Shown: positions 1 through 6,623 of the stretch, in pieces
How the letters are laid out: each line of letters begins with the position of its first letter
Numbering within the stretch: position 1 is the stretch's first letter
Source of the DNA: JASSUD01 sp031963365
GTDB taxonomy: Bacteria > Pseudomonadota > Gammaproteobacteria > Burkholderiales > Burkholderiaceae
Direction: 5' to 3'
Length of the DNA stretch: 9,430 nt
Assembly: GCA_031963365.1 (NCBI GenBank)
Contig: JASSUF010000100.1
Location: 1-9,430, forward strand
The notes under the pieces: generated by a model
Told to the model about the DNA's origin: nothing
Seen by the model: the letters and a program-made list of their open reading frames with translations, nothing else
Databases searched by the model: none
Position numbers and translations under genes: made by a program

Positions 1-1
1 T

Positions 2-1456
2 TCTACTGTTGCACAAAGGCTAGCTGCAGCAGCCGTACGCATTGCCCGCCCGGGATCGAATAGCCAAATACACTATGTAGAGAATGATTATTCCTCTTTA
101 TATACAGGCTCTGGCATGCAGGTACAACGCAGCGAAGCTAGTGAGCTAAGCAAAATATTTGCGCATATTGCTCCAGATTTTGAAGTGTTTGCCGTGCGCG
201 ATCCGCAAATCAATGCATTCTCTTTACCAGGAGGGTTTATTGGCCTCAATACGGGCTTGGTATCCAATACGCAAACAGAATCTGAGCTAGCTTCTGTATT
301 AGCCCATGAGATGGGGCACGCTTTGCAGCGTCATAGTGCAAGAAAAGGGGCAGCCAACACGCGCTCAGGCTATGCAGCACTTGCAGGCATGCTGCTAGGG
401 GTGATTGCAGGCGTTGCAACCGGAAGTGCAGATCTCGGAGGCGCCTTGGCCATGAGTGGGCAAGCGTATGGCGTAGACAGCCAGCTAAAATTTTCCAGAG
501 CAGCGGAACATGAAGCCGATCGTATTGGTTTTCTTTTATTGGAAGAAGCAGGATATGACCCGTATGGTATGCCTGCTTTTTTTGAACGCCTAGAACTTGG
601 TGCTCCTAGCGAAACCAGTCTACCCGCTTATATGCGTACGCACCCATTAACGCGTGAACGCATTGCCGATATGACGCAACGTGCGCAACGCACGCGCTAT
701 CGCCAGCCTAGGCAAGATCCTGAATACAGTTTCGTACGCGCGCAGCTTAAGGTATTAGAAGCACGCTCAGATCACGAATATGCACGCATTGAGCGTACAT
801 TTAGTAATGCGCTCAACAGCCAAACTGCGCCGAATCCTGCTGCTAATTTTTACGGTATGGCGCTAGCGCATCTACTAGCCAACCAACCCGACGCTGCACG
901 TGCTGACCTTGAAAAAGCGCAACAAGCTTTTCGCTCAGGGCCATGCCTCACTTCAAAGCGCACAGGACCATGCACAGTCAATAACGCAAAGTATGCACGC
1001 AGTCTAGATATCTTACAAATTGAACTAATGGGGCTAGGCCCTAAACCTGCTCATATGCAAGCTATAGCATTAGCCAAAGCAGTAGTTAAGCGCTGGCCCT
1101 ATTCACGTGCCGCACAAGAAGCACAGATAAAAGCACAGCTTGCAGCTAAACACTACCGAGAAGTACAGACCCTAGCACGTACACAAGCACAACTTGAACC
1201 CAATCAAACCCTGTGGTGGAACTACCTTGCCCTTGCTAGCGCAGCGCTAGGAGATACGGTTAACCAGTACCGTGCCCTAGCAGAAAAGTACGCACTGGAA
1301 GGCGCCTGGCCCTCCGCCATCCTCCAATTACAAACCGCCCGCCAAATCCCCAAACTTCCATTGCATGAACGCGCAGAAATCGAATCACGCATCAACGAAA
1401 TGAAAACCCTCTATAAAAAAGCTAAAGAAGAAGAAAAGAGCGGCCCTCCCGTTTAG
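2..1456 (+). CDS. M48 family zinc metalloprotease with C-terminal TPR-like region (BepA/YfgC-like), 5' partial
   Basis: This is probably a periplasmic protease of the BepA type, which degrades or assists misassembled outer-membrane proteins. The reading frame is open from base 2, so the first ATG in the window (116) is probably internal and the true start and any signal peptide lie upstream. Numbering from that ATG, the conserved lead-in VRDPQINAFSLPGG (28-40) is followed by the zinc motif HEMGH at 64-68 (catalytic E65), a hydrophobic Gly/Ala-rich segment at about 86-115, and EHEAD at 131-135, which supplies the third zinc ligand E131 and D135. This is the normal order for M48. Residues of about 205-435 are helical and Ala-rich, consistent with the TPR domain of BepA. 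The end is intact (TAG at 1454-1456). It converges on waaF, with only 106 bases between the stop codons, most of it a repeat. Bases 2-115 (38 residues) match the family poorly by eye, so the N-terminal part is less certain than the catalytic core. Confidence 0.9.
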   Translation, partial: STVAQRLAAAAVRIARPGSNSQIHYVENDYSSLYTGSGMQVQRSEASELSKIFAHIAPDFEVFAVRDPQINAFSLPGGFIGLNTGLVSNTQTESELASVLAHEMGHALQRHSARKGAANTRSGYAALAGMLLGVIAGVATGSADLGGALAMSGQAYGVDSQLKFSRAAEHEADRIGFLLLEEAGYDPYGMPAFFERLELGAPSETSLPAYMRTHPLTRERIADMTQRAQRTRYRQPRQDPEYSFVRAQLKVLEARSDHEYARIERTFSNALNSQTAPNPAANFYGMALAHLLANQPDAARADLEKAQQAFRSGPCLTSKRTGPCTVNNAKYARSLDILQIELMGLGPKPAHMQAIALAKAVVKRWPYSRAAQEAQIKAQLAAKHYREVQTLARTQAQLEPNQTLWWNYLALASAALGDTVNQYRALAEKYALEGAWPSAILQLQTARQIPKLPLHERAEIESRINEMKTLYKKAKEEEKSGPPV

Positions 1457-1480
1457 GCTGGCCTCCACCGACGACAAAAA

Positions 1481-1561
1481 AAGCAAAGGACGGTAGGTTG
1501 GTGGTGACGAAGGAACCCCAACATGCACGCCACTGTCTTTGTGAATACCTGCGTAACATCA
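1481..1561 (+). repeat. Dispersed repeat copy A (GGTAGGTTGG family)
   Basis: Bases 1492-1561 align without gaps to 7264-7333, with 58 of 70 identical by my count. Copy A also shares the 5' extension AAGCAAAGGAC (1481-1491) with the inverted copy at 7137-7215. An internal stem pairs GTTGG (1497-1501) with CCAAC (1527-1531), and the loop between them carries six of the twelve differences, as expected for a folded element. It fills most of the gap between the convergent M48 and waaF genes and ends next to the waaF stop codon, so it may act as a two-way 3'-end or terminator element. No transposase lies nearby. Confidence 0.8.
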
Positions 1562-1562
1562 A

Positions 1563-2624
1563 TTATGTAAGCAAAGCTTTTACATGATCTAGCGCTAATT
1601 CTGGGGTGAGTTCCCATTGGCAGCGATTGTGGCCTAGTGGGCAGGTTCTTGCGAAGCAGGGGCTGCATGGTAGATTTAGCCAGGCTATACGTGCATGGGT
1701 GGTGAGTGGGGGAGTATGGCGGGGATCGGTGGGGCCATAGAGGGCTAATAAGGGGCGGTGCAGCGCAGCGGCTAGATGCATAAGGCCAGAATCATTGGCG
1801 ACTACGGCATGGGATTTTGCAATCAGAACACATGCTTCGCTTAAAGTAGTCTGGCCGCATAGATTGTGTACATGGGGTGCTTTTTCGCAGAGCTCGGCAG
1901 CAAGTGGAGCTTCTTTAGCAATTCCTAGAGCAATAATTTGCAGATCAGGCCGTGCATTTTTTAGATGACGTGCCAGGGCTGCAAAATGTGCTGGGGGCCA
2001 TCGTTTAGCAGGACCGTATTCCGCACCTGGGCATAGAGTGAGGAAGGGGCGGCTTGCATCCAATCCTAAGCGGGTAGCTAAATTTGAAAAGCACTGCGCT
2101 CGTTCTTGTGCTTCTAGCTTAGGGAGTGGAAATTGTAATGCGAGTTGTTCGAGTAAGTTAGCAGGGGAAGTTGCATCTATAGGGAGCAAAGAGGTGCCTG
2201 CAAGGGCCGCATAATGTTGCACCATCAAAGGGCGTGTATCGTGTTTTTTTAGATTGGGCAGGTATTGGGTTAGGAGCCCATAGCGTTGTTCTCCTAAATA
2301 GCCTATGCGCGTAGGAATGCCTGCTAGCCAGGGAATAAGGGCGGATTTAGCTGAGTTGGGTAATACATATGCGTGGGTGTAGCCCACCTTGGCAAGTTGG
2401 CGAGCGAGCTTCCAGCGTGAGATAAGTTCTAGCTTTTTGGAAGTGAAATGCGTGATGTAAATATGATTGATTTCAGCCATACGCTCAAGCATGGCCGCGG
2501 GGCCAGGAGGAGCTAGCGCATCGAGAATAAGATCAGGATGTTGCTGTTTGAGCAAATGAAATAACGGCTGTGCCATGACCGTGTCGCCAATCCAGTTTGG
2601 CGAGATGATAAGCATGCGAGGCAT
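1563..2624 (-). CDS. waaF: ADP-heptose:LPS heptosyltransferase II (WaaF, GT9 family)
   Basis: WaaF adds the second L-glycero-D-manno-heptose to the inner core of lipopolysaccharide on the cytoplasmic face of the inner membrane. The predicted protein has 353 residues, close to the usual ~350. From ATG 2624 the order is as in GT9: PNWIGD at 9-14, with D14 at the place of the proposed catalytic Asp; YVLPNSAKSALIPWLAGIP at 86-104; the sugar-nucleotide site GAEYGPAKRWP at 200-210; NDSGLMHLAAAL at 277-288; and the Cys-rich tail CSPC (320-323) with CPLGH (328-332). The frame opens further upstream at a GTG (2678), but the extra 18 residues have no counterpart in WaaF, whereas MPRMLIISPNWIGD aligns with the family N-terminus, so I chose 2624. 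No strong ribosome site precedes either start. It follows the GT39-like gene on the same strand and is probably co-transcribed with it. Confidence 0.93.
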   Translation of the reverse strand: MPRMLIISPNWIGDTVMAQPLFHLLKQQHPDLILDALAPPGPAAMLERMAEINHIYITHFTSKKLELISRWKLARQLAKVGYTHAYVLPNSAKSALIPWLAGIPTRIGYLGEQRYGLLTQYLPNLKKHDTRPLMVQHYAALAGTSLLPIDATSPANLLEQLALQFPLPKLEAQERAQCFSNLATRLGLDASRPFLTLCPGAEYGPAKRWPPAHFAALARHLKNARPDLQIIALGIAKEAPLAAELCEKAPHVHNLCGQTTLSEACVLIAKSHAVVANDSGLMHLAAALHRPLLALYGPTDPRHTPPLTTHARIAWLNLPCSPCFARTCPLGHNRCQWELTPELALDHVKALLT

Positions 2625-2684
2625 AGTCTTAGAGCAGTTTCCGCTTAAAAAAAACAATGCATCGTAGGTGGATTTCACCCAAAC

Positions 2685-4532
2685 CTATGGTTTAGTTGCA
2701 GATGTGTTCTTAGGGTATGTCTTAGTCAGATAGTGCCTTGTGCGTATATATAAGCGGAAGCGTTCGTCTCGATCGGTTGAGCGGCGGCCTTGCCAGAGCA
2801 GTTTCCAGCGGTAAGGTGCGGGAGATTGGGGCGTGCTGTAGTCTTCGGTGTCTTGGCGTAGAAGCAAGTCGCAAGACGCTGCATCATCAAACCCAAAGCG
2901 CATATTCTCAAAGTAGGCAAAAGAGGCAATTTGCGCATTACCAAGCCGAACGGGTGCAATGCAACGGTATTCTTTAGGCAGGTGCGAGGCAATGTTTGCT
3001 GCGACTGCACGGTAAGTACGGCTGTAATTGATAAAGGGTCCCCATAGTGTCATTAAGAGCACCCACATTAATGTGGTTCCTGCAGAGGAGAGGATGACGC
3101 TGCGCCACAGTACTTTAGGCGCGCGCGCGAGTCTCCAGGTTACAAGCCTGCACCAGCAAATGGTGACGAGTAGCGCAAAAGCTAGGCTCATTATGCGGAA
3201 TTCAGGTTGAAAACCGGGCAGAAGACGAGCTAAATTGTGCGCGATAGCGCTAGGGAAGCCAGTTTGTGCAGCAATCCACACCGTCCATACAAAGCCGCCC
3301 AGTAATGTGAAGCTGAGTAGTGCAAACCAATCCATTGCATTGATTGCGCCTCGCTTGAGCGTAGGCAGCGCAAAAGCCCCCAGGATGGCTAGGCCAGGCA
3401 GTAATAAGATAAAAAGCTGATTGGTTCTGTGCGTTTGAAGGAGAATGACAGCCAGTAAGGAGCCTACTAATGCTAGCGGTAAAACAATATGAGGGGCGCG
3501 CCGAGCATGCGACCAGCTATACCATGCCCACCATGCAAGCGGCCAAGCAGGCCAAGCAAAAAGTGGTAGATTTTTGAGTACGTACAGTACGTTATTTAGG
3601 GCAGAGTGCCTAGTGCTTGCAAGTAAAGGCCCTGAAAAGGTACGAAAGGGATCTAAGCCCCACATTTGCAGATAGAGCGGGGCTTGCTCAGGTAAAGCCC
3701 AGTAAGCCGCTAAGGGCCAACCGAAGAGTAAAACAGATAAGAGGCTCCCTCCAACTAGTAGCTGCACAATCTGGCTTCTACGAGTAGGTGTAGGCTTAGA
3801 TTCGTTGGCAAAAGAAGAGGGGGAGGCTGGATGAGCCTGCGAGTGCGTGATAATCGCAAAAAATGCTATTCCTACTAAGGCTGCTAAAAGTAGAAAAGGA
3901 TGGGCTGACAGCGTAAGTAACCCTAAGGCTAGGGTGCACCATACAGTGCCTTGAAGCGGTTTGTCTAAGCGGCGAACTAATCCATAGAGCAGCATGCTGA
4001 TGCATGCGCATTGCGTTAGCTCTGGCGTAGTCTCGTGGATGCGTTCGGTCAAACCAAAGGAGGCTAACCAGATAAAGAGTGCCCCATCCGCTAGGGTACG
4101 GCCATAATCCTTAGAGGACGGCTCTCCACCAAAAGCATATTTAAAAGGTTGGACTTCTGCGCGGCGCCCTAGCAAGTAGGTGCTGCACCAGATAAAAGCT
4201 GCGCTTATACAAAATAAAAGGGCAGTAGGAATCCTCGCGGCATCGCTAGGCGAGAGCCACGGGCTGAAAAGACGCATACTAGAAGCGCCCAACCAATAAG
4301 CAAGCGGCCCACTGGATGTGAGCGGCTTGCCTACTAAGTTGGGGAGCAACCAGTCATGCCATCCCCCAAGAGACAACGTCCACATGACTCCAAAACCTAT
4401 TGCATCCTCATTTTTCCAAGGGTCTCGCCCAAAAAGCCCACAGACAATATAGGCTGCACATAGTGCGAACAAAATCCAGCGAGGCAGAGCGTGCGTCGCT
4501 GAGGCTGTAAGGCGAACCGCTGAGGAGTTCAT
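2685..4532 (-). CDS. Polytopic membrane protein, GT39/ArnT-like glycosyltransferase (GT-C fold)
   Basis: This is a 615-residue integral membrane protein with about 11-12 hydrophobic segments, for example around 18-34, 101-122, 195-230, 258-282, 348-366, 372-390, 398-424, 447-465 and 480-500. The first loop after helix 1 carries GRDPWKNED (35-43), where GT-C enzymes such as ArnT and the protein mannosyltransferases place their catalytic acidic residues. It is followed by LPNLVGKPLTSSGPLAYWLGA (63-83), matching the usual P-x-x-G-x-P...PLxxW block. Such enzymes use a polyprenyl-phosphate sugar and act on the periplasmic side. The C-terminal part (about 500-615) is hydrophilic. Its position between rpmE2 and waaF suggests sugar transfer to LPS or another envelope acceptor, but the substrate cannot be read from the sequence. 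The gene starts 27 bases after the rpmE2 stop and has no clear Shine-Dalgarno sequence, which hints at translation coupled to upstream genes. Confidence 0.82.
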   Translation of the reverse strand: MNSSAVRLTASATHALPRWILFALCAAYIVCGLFGRDPWKNEDAIGFGVMWTLSLGGWHDWLLPNLVGKPLTSSGPLAYWLGASSMRLFSPWLSPSDAARIPTALLFCISAAFIWCSTYLLGRRAEVQPFKYAFGGEPSSKDYGRTLADGALFIWLASFGLTERIHETTPELTQCACISMLLYGLVRRLDKPLQGTVWCTLALGLLTLSAHPFLLLAALVGIAFFAIITHSQAHPASPSSFANESKPTPTRRSQIVQLLVGGSLLSVLLFGWPLAAYWALPEQAPLYLQMWGLDPFRTFSGPLLASTRHSALNNVLYVLKNLPLFAWPAWPLAWWAWYSWSHARRAPHIVLPLALVGSLLAVILLQTHRTNQLFILLLPGLAILGAFALPTLKRGAINAMDWFALLSFTLLGGFVWTVWIAAQTGFPSAIAHNLARLLPGFQPEFRIMSLAFALLVTICWCRLVTWRLARAPKVLWRSVILSSAGTTLMWVLLMTLWGPFINYSRTYRAVAANIASHLPKEYRCIAPVRLGNAQIASFAYFENMRFGFDDAASCDLLLRQDTEDYSTPQSPAPYRWKLLWQGRRSTDRDERFRLYIRTRHYLTKTYPKNTSATKP

Positions 4533-4559
4533 GCGCTATGAAATCGCTTGCAAGAGGAG

Positions 4560-4841
4560 TTACGCAGGGGTATCGGATGCAGCGGGTGTTGCTGTTCCGA
4601 GAAGCTTGCCAAATTTTTGTTGGAATTTGCCAACCTGATCGGCGGTATGGTGATGCGTTTGGGTGCCGGTATAAAACGGATGCGAGTTTGAAGAAACTTC
4701 GATACGCATATAGGGATAGGTTGTGCCTTCATGCTCAAGCGTACGGCCGGTTTTAACCGTGGAGCGGATAATAAATTTGTCGCCGGACGTAGTATCTTCA
4801 AAAAGGACGTCACGGTACTCGGGATGAATATTTTCTTTCAT
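4560..4841 (-). CDS. rpmE2: 50S ribosomal protein L31, type B (zinc-independent)
   Basis: L31 bridges the large and small ribosomal subunits. The 93-residue product has the type B hallmarks MKENIHPEYRDVLFED (1-16), YPYMRIEVSSNSHPFYTG (42-59) and GKFQQKFG (71-78), and has no cysteine, so it lacks the zinc ribbon of type A L31. A well placed AAGAG ribosome site lies 7 bases before the ATG (4849-4853). Two things are slightly odd. Residues 63-65 are three histidines where Burkholderia L31B as I recall it reads about IMD, and the usual T-A-G-R after it is T-A-D-Q (66-69). A short Ala/Thr/Pro-rich tail (82-93) follows the conserved core. The gene lies downstream of rho on the same strand, the common arrangement in beta- and many other proteobacteria. 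Confidence 0.96.
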   Translation of the reverse strand: MKENIHPEYRDVLFEDTTSGDKFIIRSTVKTGRTLEHEGTTYPYMRIEVSSNSHPFYTGTQTHHHTADQVGKFQQKFGKLLGTATPAASDTPA

Positions 4842-4872
4842 GGAAAAGCTCTTAAGTTAACGAAAAGAAAGG

Positions 4873-4901
4873 TTAACAGTGCCAAACAAAAGCGATGGCA
4901 A
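4873..4901 (-). promoter_or_regulatory. Candidate sigma-70 promoter for rpmE2 (and GT39-waaF)
   Basis: On the minus strand a TTGCCA box (4896-4901, five of six to consensus) and a TGTTAA box (4873-4878, three of six) are separated by 17 bases, about 30 bases before the rpmE2 start. A GTTAAC hexamer occurs twice here (4856-4861 and 4872-4877). The -10 match is weak, so this is a tentative call; read-through from rho is an alternative. Confidence 0.3.
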
Positions 4902-4939
4902 AGTAAAGGAAATAGCGGGTGTTCAGCGCAGCTTTAGAT

Positions 4940-5006
4940 CTCTTTCGCAACCTCGTAGCCGGCAATGAGGAATTTCCTGCTACTGGGTTGCGAAAGAGTT
5001 CTTTTT
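4940..5006 (+). terminator. Long rho/rpmE2 intergenic hairpin with U-tract on the + side
   Basis: A perfect 13-bp stem pairs CTCTTTCGCAACC (4940-4952) with GGTTGCGAAAGAG (4986-4998). Inside it a second stem pairs GTAGC (4955-4959) with GCTAC (4979-4983), giving one long composite hairpin. On the + strand the 3' arm is followed by TTCTTTTTAA (4999-5008), a proper U-tract that overlaps the rho stop codon (5005-5007). On the minus strand, the direction of rho transcription, the hairpin is followed by GATCTAAAGC, which is not U-rich. It therefore reads as an intrinsic terminator for antisense transcripts. For rho mRNA it could at most be a 3'-end-stabilising or weak terminating structure. Confidence 0.6.
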
Positions 5007-6267
5007 AATTCGTGCGGCGCATCAATTCAAAAAATTCTGCATTATTTTTAGTCTGCCCCATTTTATCGAGCAGAAATTCAGCAGCTTCGACGGTTTCCAT
5101 ATCATGGATAAATTTGCGCAATATCCAAGTTTTCGGAAGGATATCAGGTTTGATCAACAAAGCTTCGCGGCGTGTGCTTGAACGCTTCACATCAATGGCC
5201 GGGAAGACGCGTCGTTCGGCGAGTTTGCGTTCGAGGATGATTTCCATATTCCCCGTACCTTTAAACTCTTCATAGATCACATCATCCATGCGGCTGCCGG
5301 TTTCAACCAGTGCCGTGCCGATGATAGTGAGGGAACCCCCTTCTTCTACATTACGCGCCGCGCCAAAAAAGCGTTTTGGCCGTTGCAATGCATTCGCATC
5401 AATCCCGCCAGTTAAAACCTTGCCAGAGGAAGGGATGACCGTATTATAAGCGCGGGCTAAGCGGGTAATGGAATCTAGCAAGATAACTACATCTTGCTTG
5501 AGCTCTACTAAACGCTTTGCTTTTTCAATGACCATTTCTGCTACTTGCACGTGGCGAGTAACGGGCTCATCAAAGGTAGAGGCAATGACTTCGCCCGCGA
5601 TGGAACGTTGCATTTCCGTCACTTCTTCGGGGCGCTCGCCTACTAGCAAAACAAATAGTTTGACATCTGGGTAATTGGTGGTGATGGCGTGTGCAATGCT
5701 TTGTAGCATCACCGTTTTACCTGATTTTGGCGGGGCGACTAGGAGTCCACGCTGTCCTTTACCTATGGGAGAGATAATATCAATAACCCGCCCGGTAATA
5801 TTTTCTTCTTCCCGAATATCACGTTCTAAAATCAACGGCACATCAGGATGCAAAGCGGTCAAGTTCTCAAACATAATTTTATGTTTGGATAGCTCTGGCG
5901 AGCAGTGATTGACTTTATCAACCTTGACTAAAGCGAAATAACGCTCACCATCTTTAGGCGTGCGCACTTCTCCTTCAATCGTATCGCCCGTATGTAGATT
6001 GAAACGACGAATTTGAGAAGGGCTGATATAAATATCGTCGGTACTAGCTAAATAGGAAGTTTCAGGCGAGCGTAAAAAACCAAAGCCGTCGGGTAATACT
6101 TCTAGTGTGCCGTCGCCAAAAATCATTTCGCCCATTTTGGCGCGCTTTTTAAGAATGGCAAACATGAGTTCTTGTTTGCGCAGACGGTTCGCACTCTCAA
6201 TATCGAGGCTATTGGCCATTTCAATGAGTGCGGATACGTGTAGAGATTTGAGTTCAGATAAATGCAT
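5005..6267 (-). CDS. rho: Transcription termination factor Rho
   Basis: Rho is a hexameric RNA-dependent ATPase and translocase that terminates transcription and silences antisense RNA. The product has 420 residues (E. coli 419) and keeps E. coli numbering: N-terminal helical domain 1-47; RNA-binding cold-shock-like domain with DGFGFLR (60-66, RNP1) and the DIYISPSQIRRFNL segment (78-91); Walker A APPKSGKT (178-185, K181 and K184); catalytic E211 in GERPEE; Walker B VILLD ending at D265; Q-loop VLTGGIDANAL (284-294); R-loop GTGNMEI; and arginine finger R366. No insertion or missing residue is seen. A good GAGGGGA ribosome site (6276-6282) lies 8 bases before the ATG at 6267. The neighbours trxA upstream and rpmE2 downstream are usual for the group. 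The leader carries a G-free C/U tract suited to autoregulation by Rho. Confidence 0.98.
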   Translation of the reverse strand: MHLSELKSLHVSALIEMANSLDIESANRLRKQELMFAILKKRAKMGEMIFGDGTLEVLPDGFGFLRSPETSYLASTDDIYISPSQIRRFNLHTGDTIEGEVRTPKDGERYFALVKVDKVNHCSPELSKHKIMFENLTALHPDVPLILERDIREEENITGRVIDIISPIGKGQRGLLVAPPKSGKTVMLQSIAHAITTNYPDVKLFVLLVGERPEEVTEMQRSIAGEVIASTFDEPVTRHVQVAEMVIEKAKRLVELKQDVVILLDSITRLARAYNTVIPSSGKVLTGGIDANALQRPKRFFGAARNVEEGGSLTIIGTALVETGSRMDDVIYEEFKGTGNMEIILERKLAERRVFPAIDVKRSSTRREALLIKPDILPKTWILRKFIHDMETVEAAEFLLDKMGQTKNNAEFFELMRRTN

Positions 6268-6275
6268 AGAGAAGA

Positions 6276-6282
6276 TCCCCTC
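6276..6282 (-). promoter_or_regulatory. Ribosome binding site of rho
   Basis: GAGGGGA on the minus strand, 8 bases before the rho ATG, is the strongest Shine-Dalgarno sequence in the window and fixes the start at 6267. It sits directly after the unstructured C/U tract of the leader, so Rho bound to that tract would be close to the ribosome entry site. Confidence 0.75.
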
Positions 6283-6284
6283 AC

Positions 6285-6331
6285 AGAGAGGAATAGAGAA
6301 ATAGAAGAGGATAGAAGAAAAAGGAGGAAGA
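6285..6331 (-). promoter_or_regulatory. Rut-like G-free C/U tract in the rho 5' leader
   Basis: Read as rho mRNA, these 47 bases contain no G: by my count 17 C, 27 U and 3 A, with many YC dinucleotides spread along the stretch (TCTTCCTCC, CTTCT, CCTCTTCT, TTCTCT, TTCCTCTCT). Rho's primary site prefers YC-containing, unstructured, C-rich and G-poor RNA, and E. coli rho is known to autoregulate through its leader. The tract lies immediately upstream of the rho ribosome binding site. The composition is read directly; the regulatory role is inferred. Confidence 0.5.
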
Positions 6332-6419
6332 CTCTAAACAGGTTCTAGAGAGCCGTAATTAAACATTTGATAGGCTGTATAGCGCGGCCTGTATAAATAA
6401 TGGCGGATAAAAAAATAGG

Positions 6420-6449
6420 AATATATAAAAATATAGTATATGCCCTCAA
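6420..6449 (-). promoter_or_regulatory. Candidate promoter for rho
   Basis: On the minus strand TTGAGG (6444-6449, four of six) and TATATT (6420-6425, five of six) are 18 bases apart in a very AT-rich stretch. Transcription from here would give a leader of roughly 145 nt ending in the C/U tract and ribosome site of rho. The surrounding AT-richness makes chance matches likely. Apart from this, the 356-base rho-trxA spacer (6268-6623) holds the C/U tract and the palindrome at 6563-6595, and I see no gene in it. Confidence 0.3.
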
Positions 6450-6562
6450 AAAGGGAATATTTTTACTGTGCAACCGTTGCTCACAAAGCGTTTTCTTTTT
6501 TCTGAATTCAGTTTTTATAAAGAAGAGACACTTTAATAGTACATCTTATATGCTTTTGGCGC

Positions 6563-6595
6563 GTAGGTTGGGGTTCGTGCCTCACCCCAACCTAC
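6563..6595. repeat. Short palindromic repeat B, relative of the GTAGGTTGG family
   Basis: GTAGGTTGGGG (6563-6573) and CCCCAACCTAC (6585-6595) form a perfect 11-bp stem with an 11-nt loop. The minus-strand reading, with GGTGAGGCACGAACCCC in its middle, closely resembles the head of copy A (GTAGGTTGGTGGTGACGAAGGAACCCCAAC). It lies 28 bases beyond the trxA stop. Neither side has an immediate U-tract (five T's follow on the + strand only after six other bases), so a REP-like or MITE-like palindrome acting at an mRNA 3' end is more likely than a strong intrinsic terminator. Confidence 0.7.
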
Positions 6596-6623
6596 AAATG
6601 TTTTTGCGCGTTTGGCTGGGTTT

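Noticed and set aside
1453..1668. Minus-strand reading frame of 71 codons across the waaF 3' end
   Set aside because: It overlaps waaF out of frame and its central part is only the translation of repeat copy A.
2625..2678. GTG start for waaF giving 18 extra N-terminal residues
   Set aside because: The extra residues have no match to WaaF N-termini, the family begins at the MPRML position, and the GTG could be folded in a small GGTG/CACC hairpin. Only a weak AGG supports it.
3119..3129. Alternating GC run that could favour Z-DNA
   Set aside because: It is a short run of Arg/Ala codons within the GT39-like gene and is expected by chance in such coding sequence.
6442..6455. CCCTCAAAAAGGG motif resembling the minus-strand CCCCTCAAAAGGG near 7125-7137
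   Set aside because: The match is short and low-complexity in AT-rich spacers; chance or small hairpins suffice.
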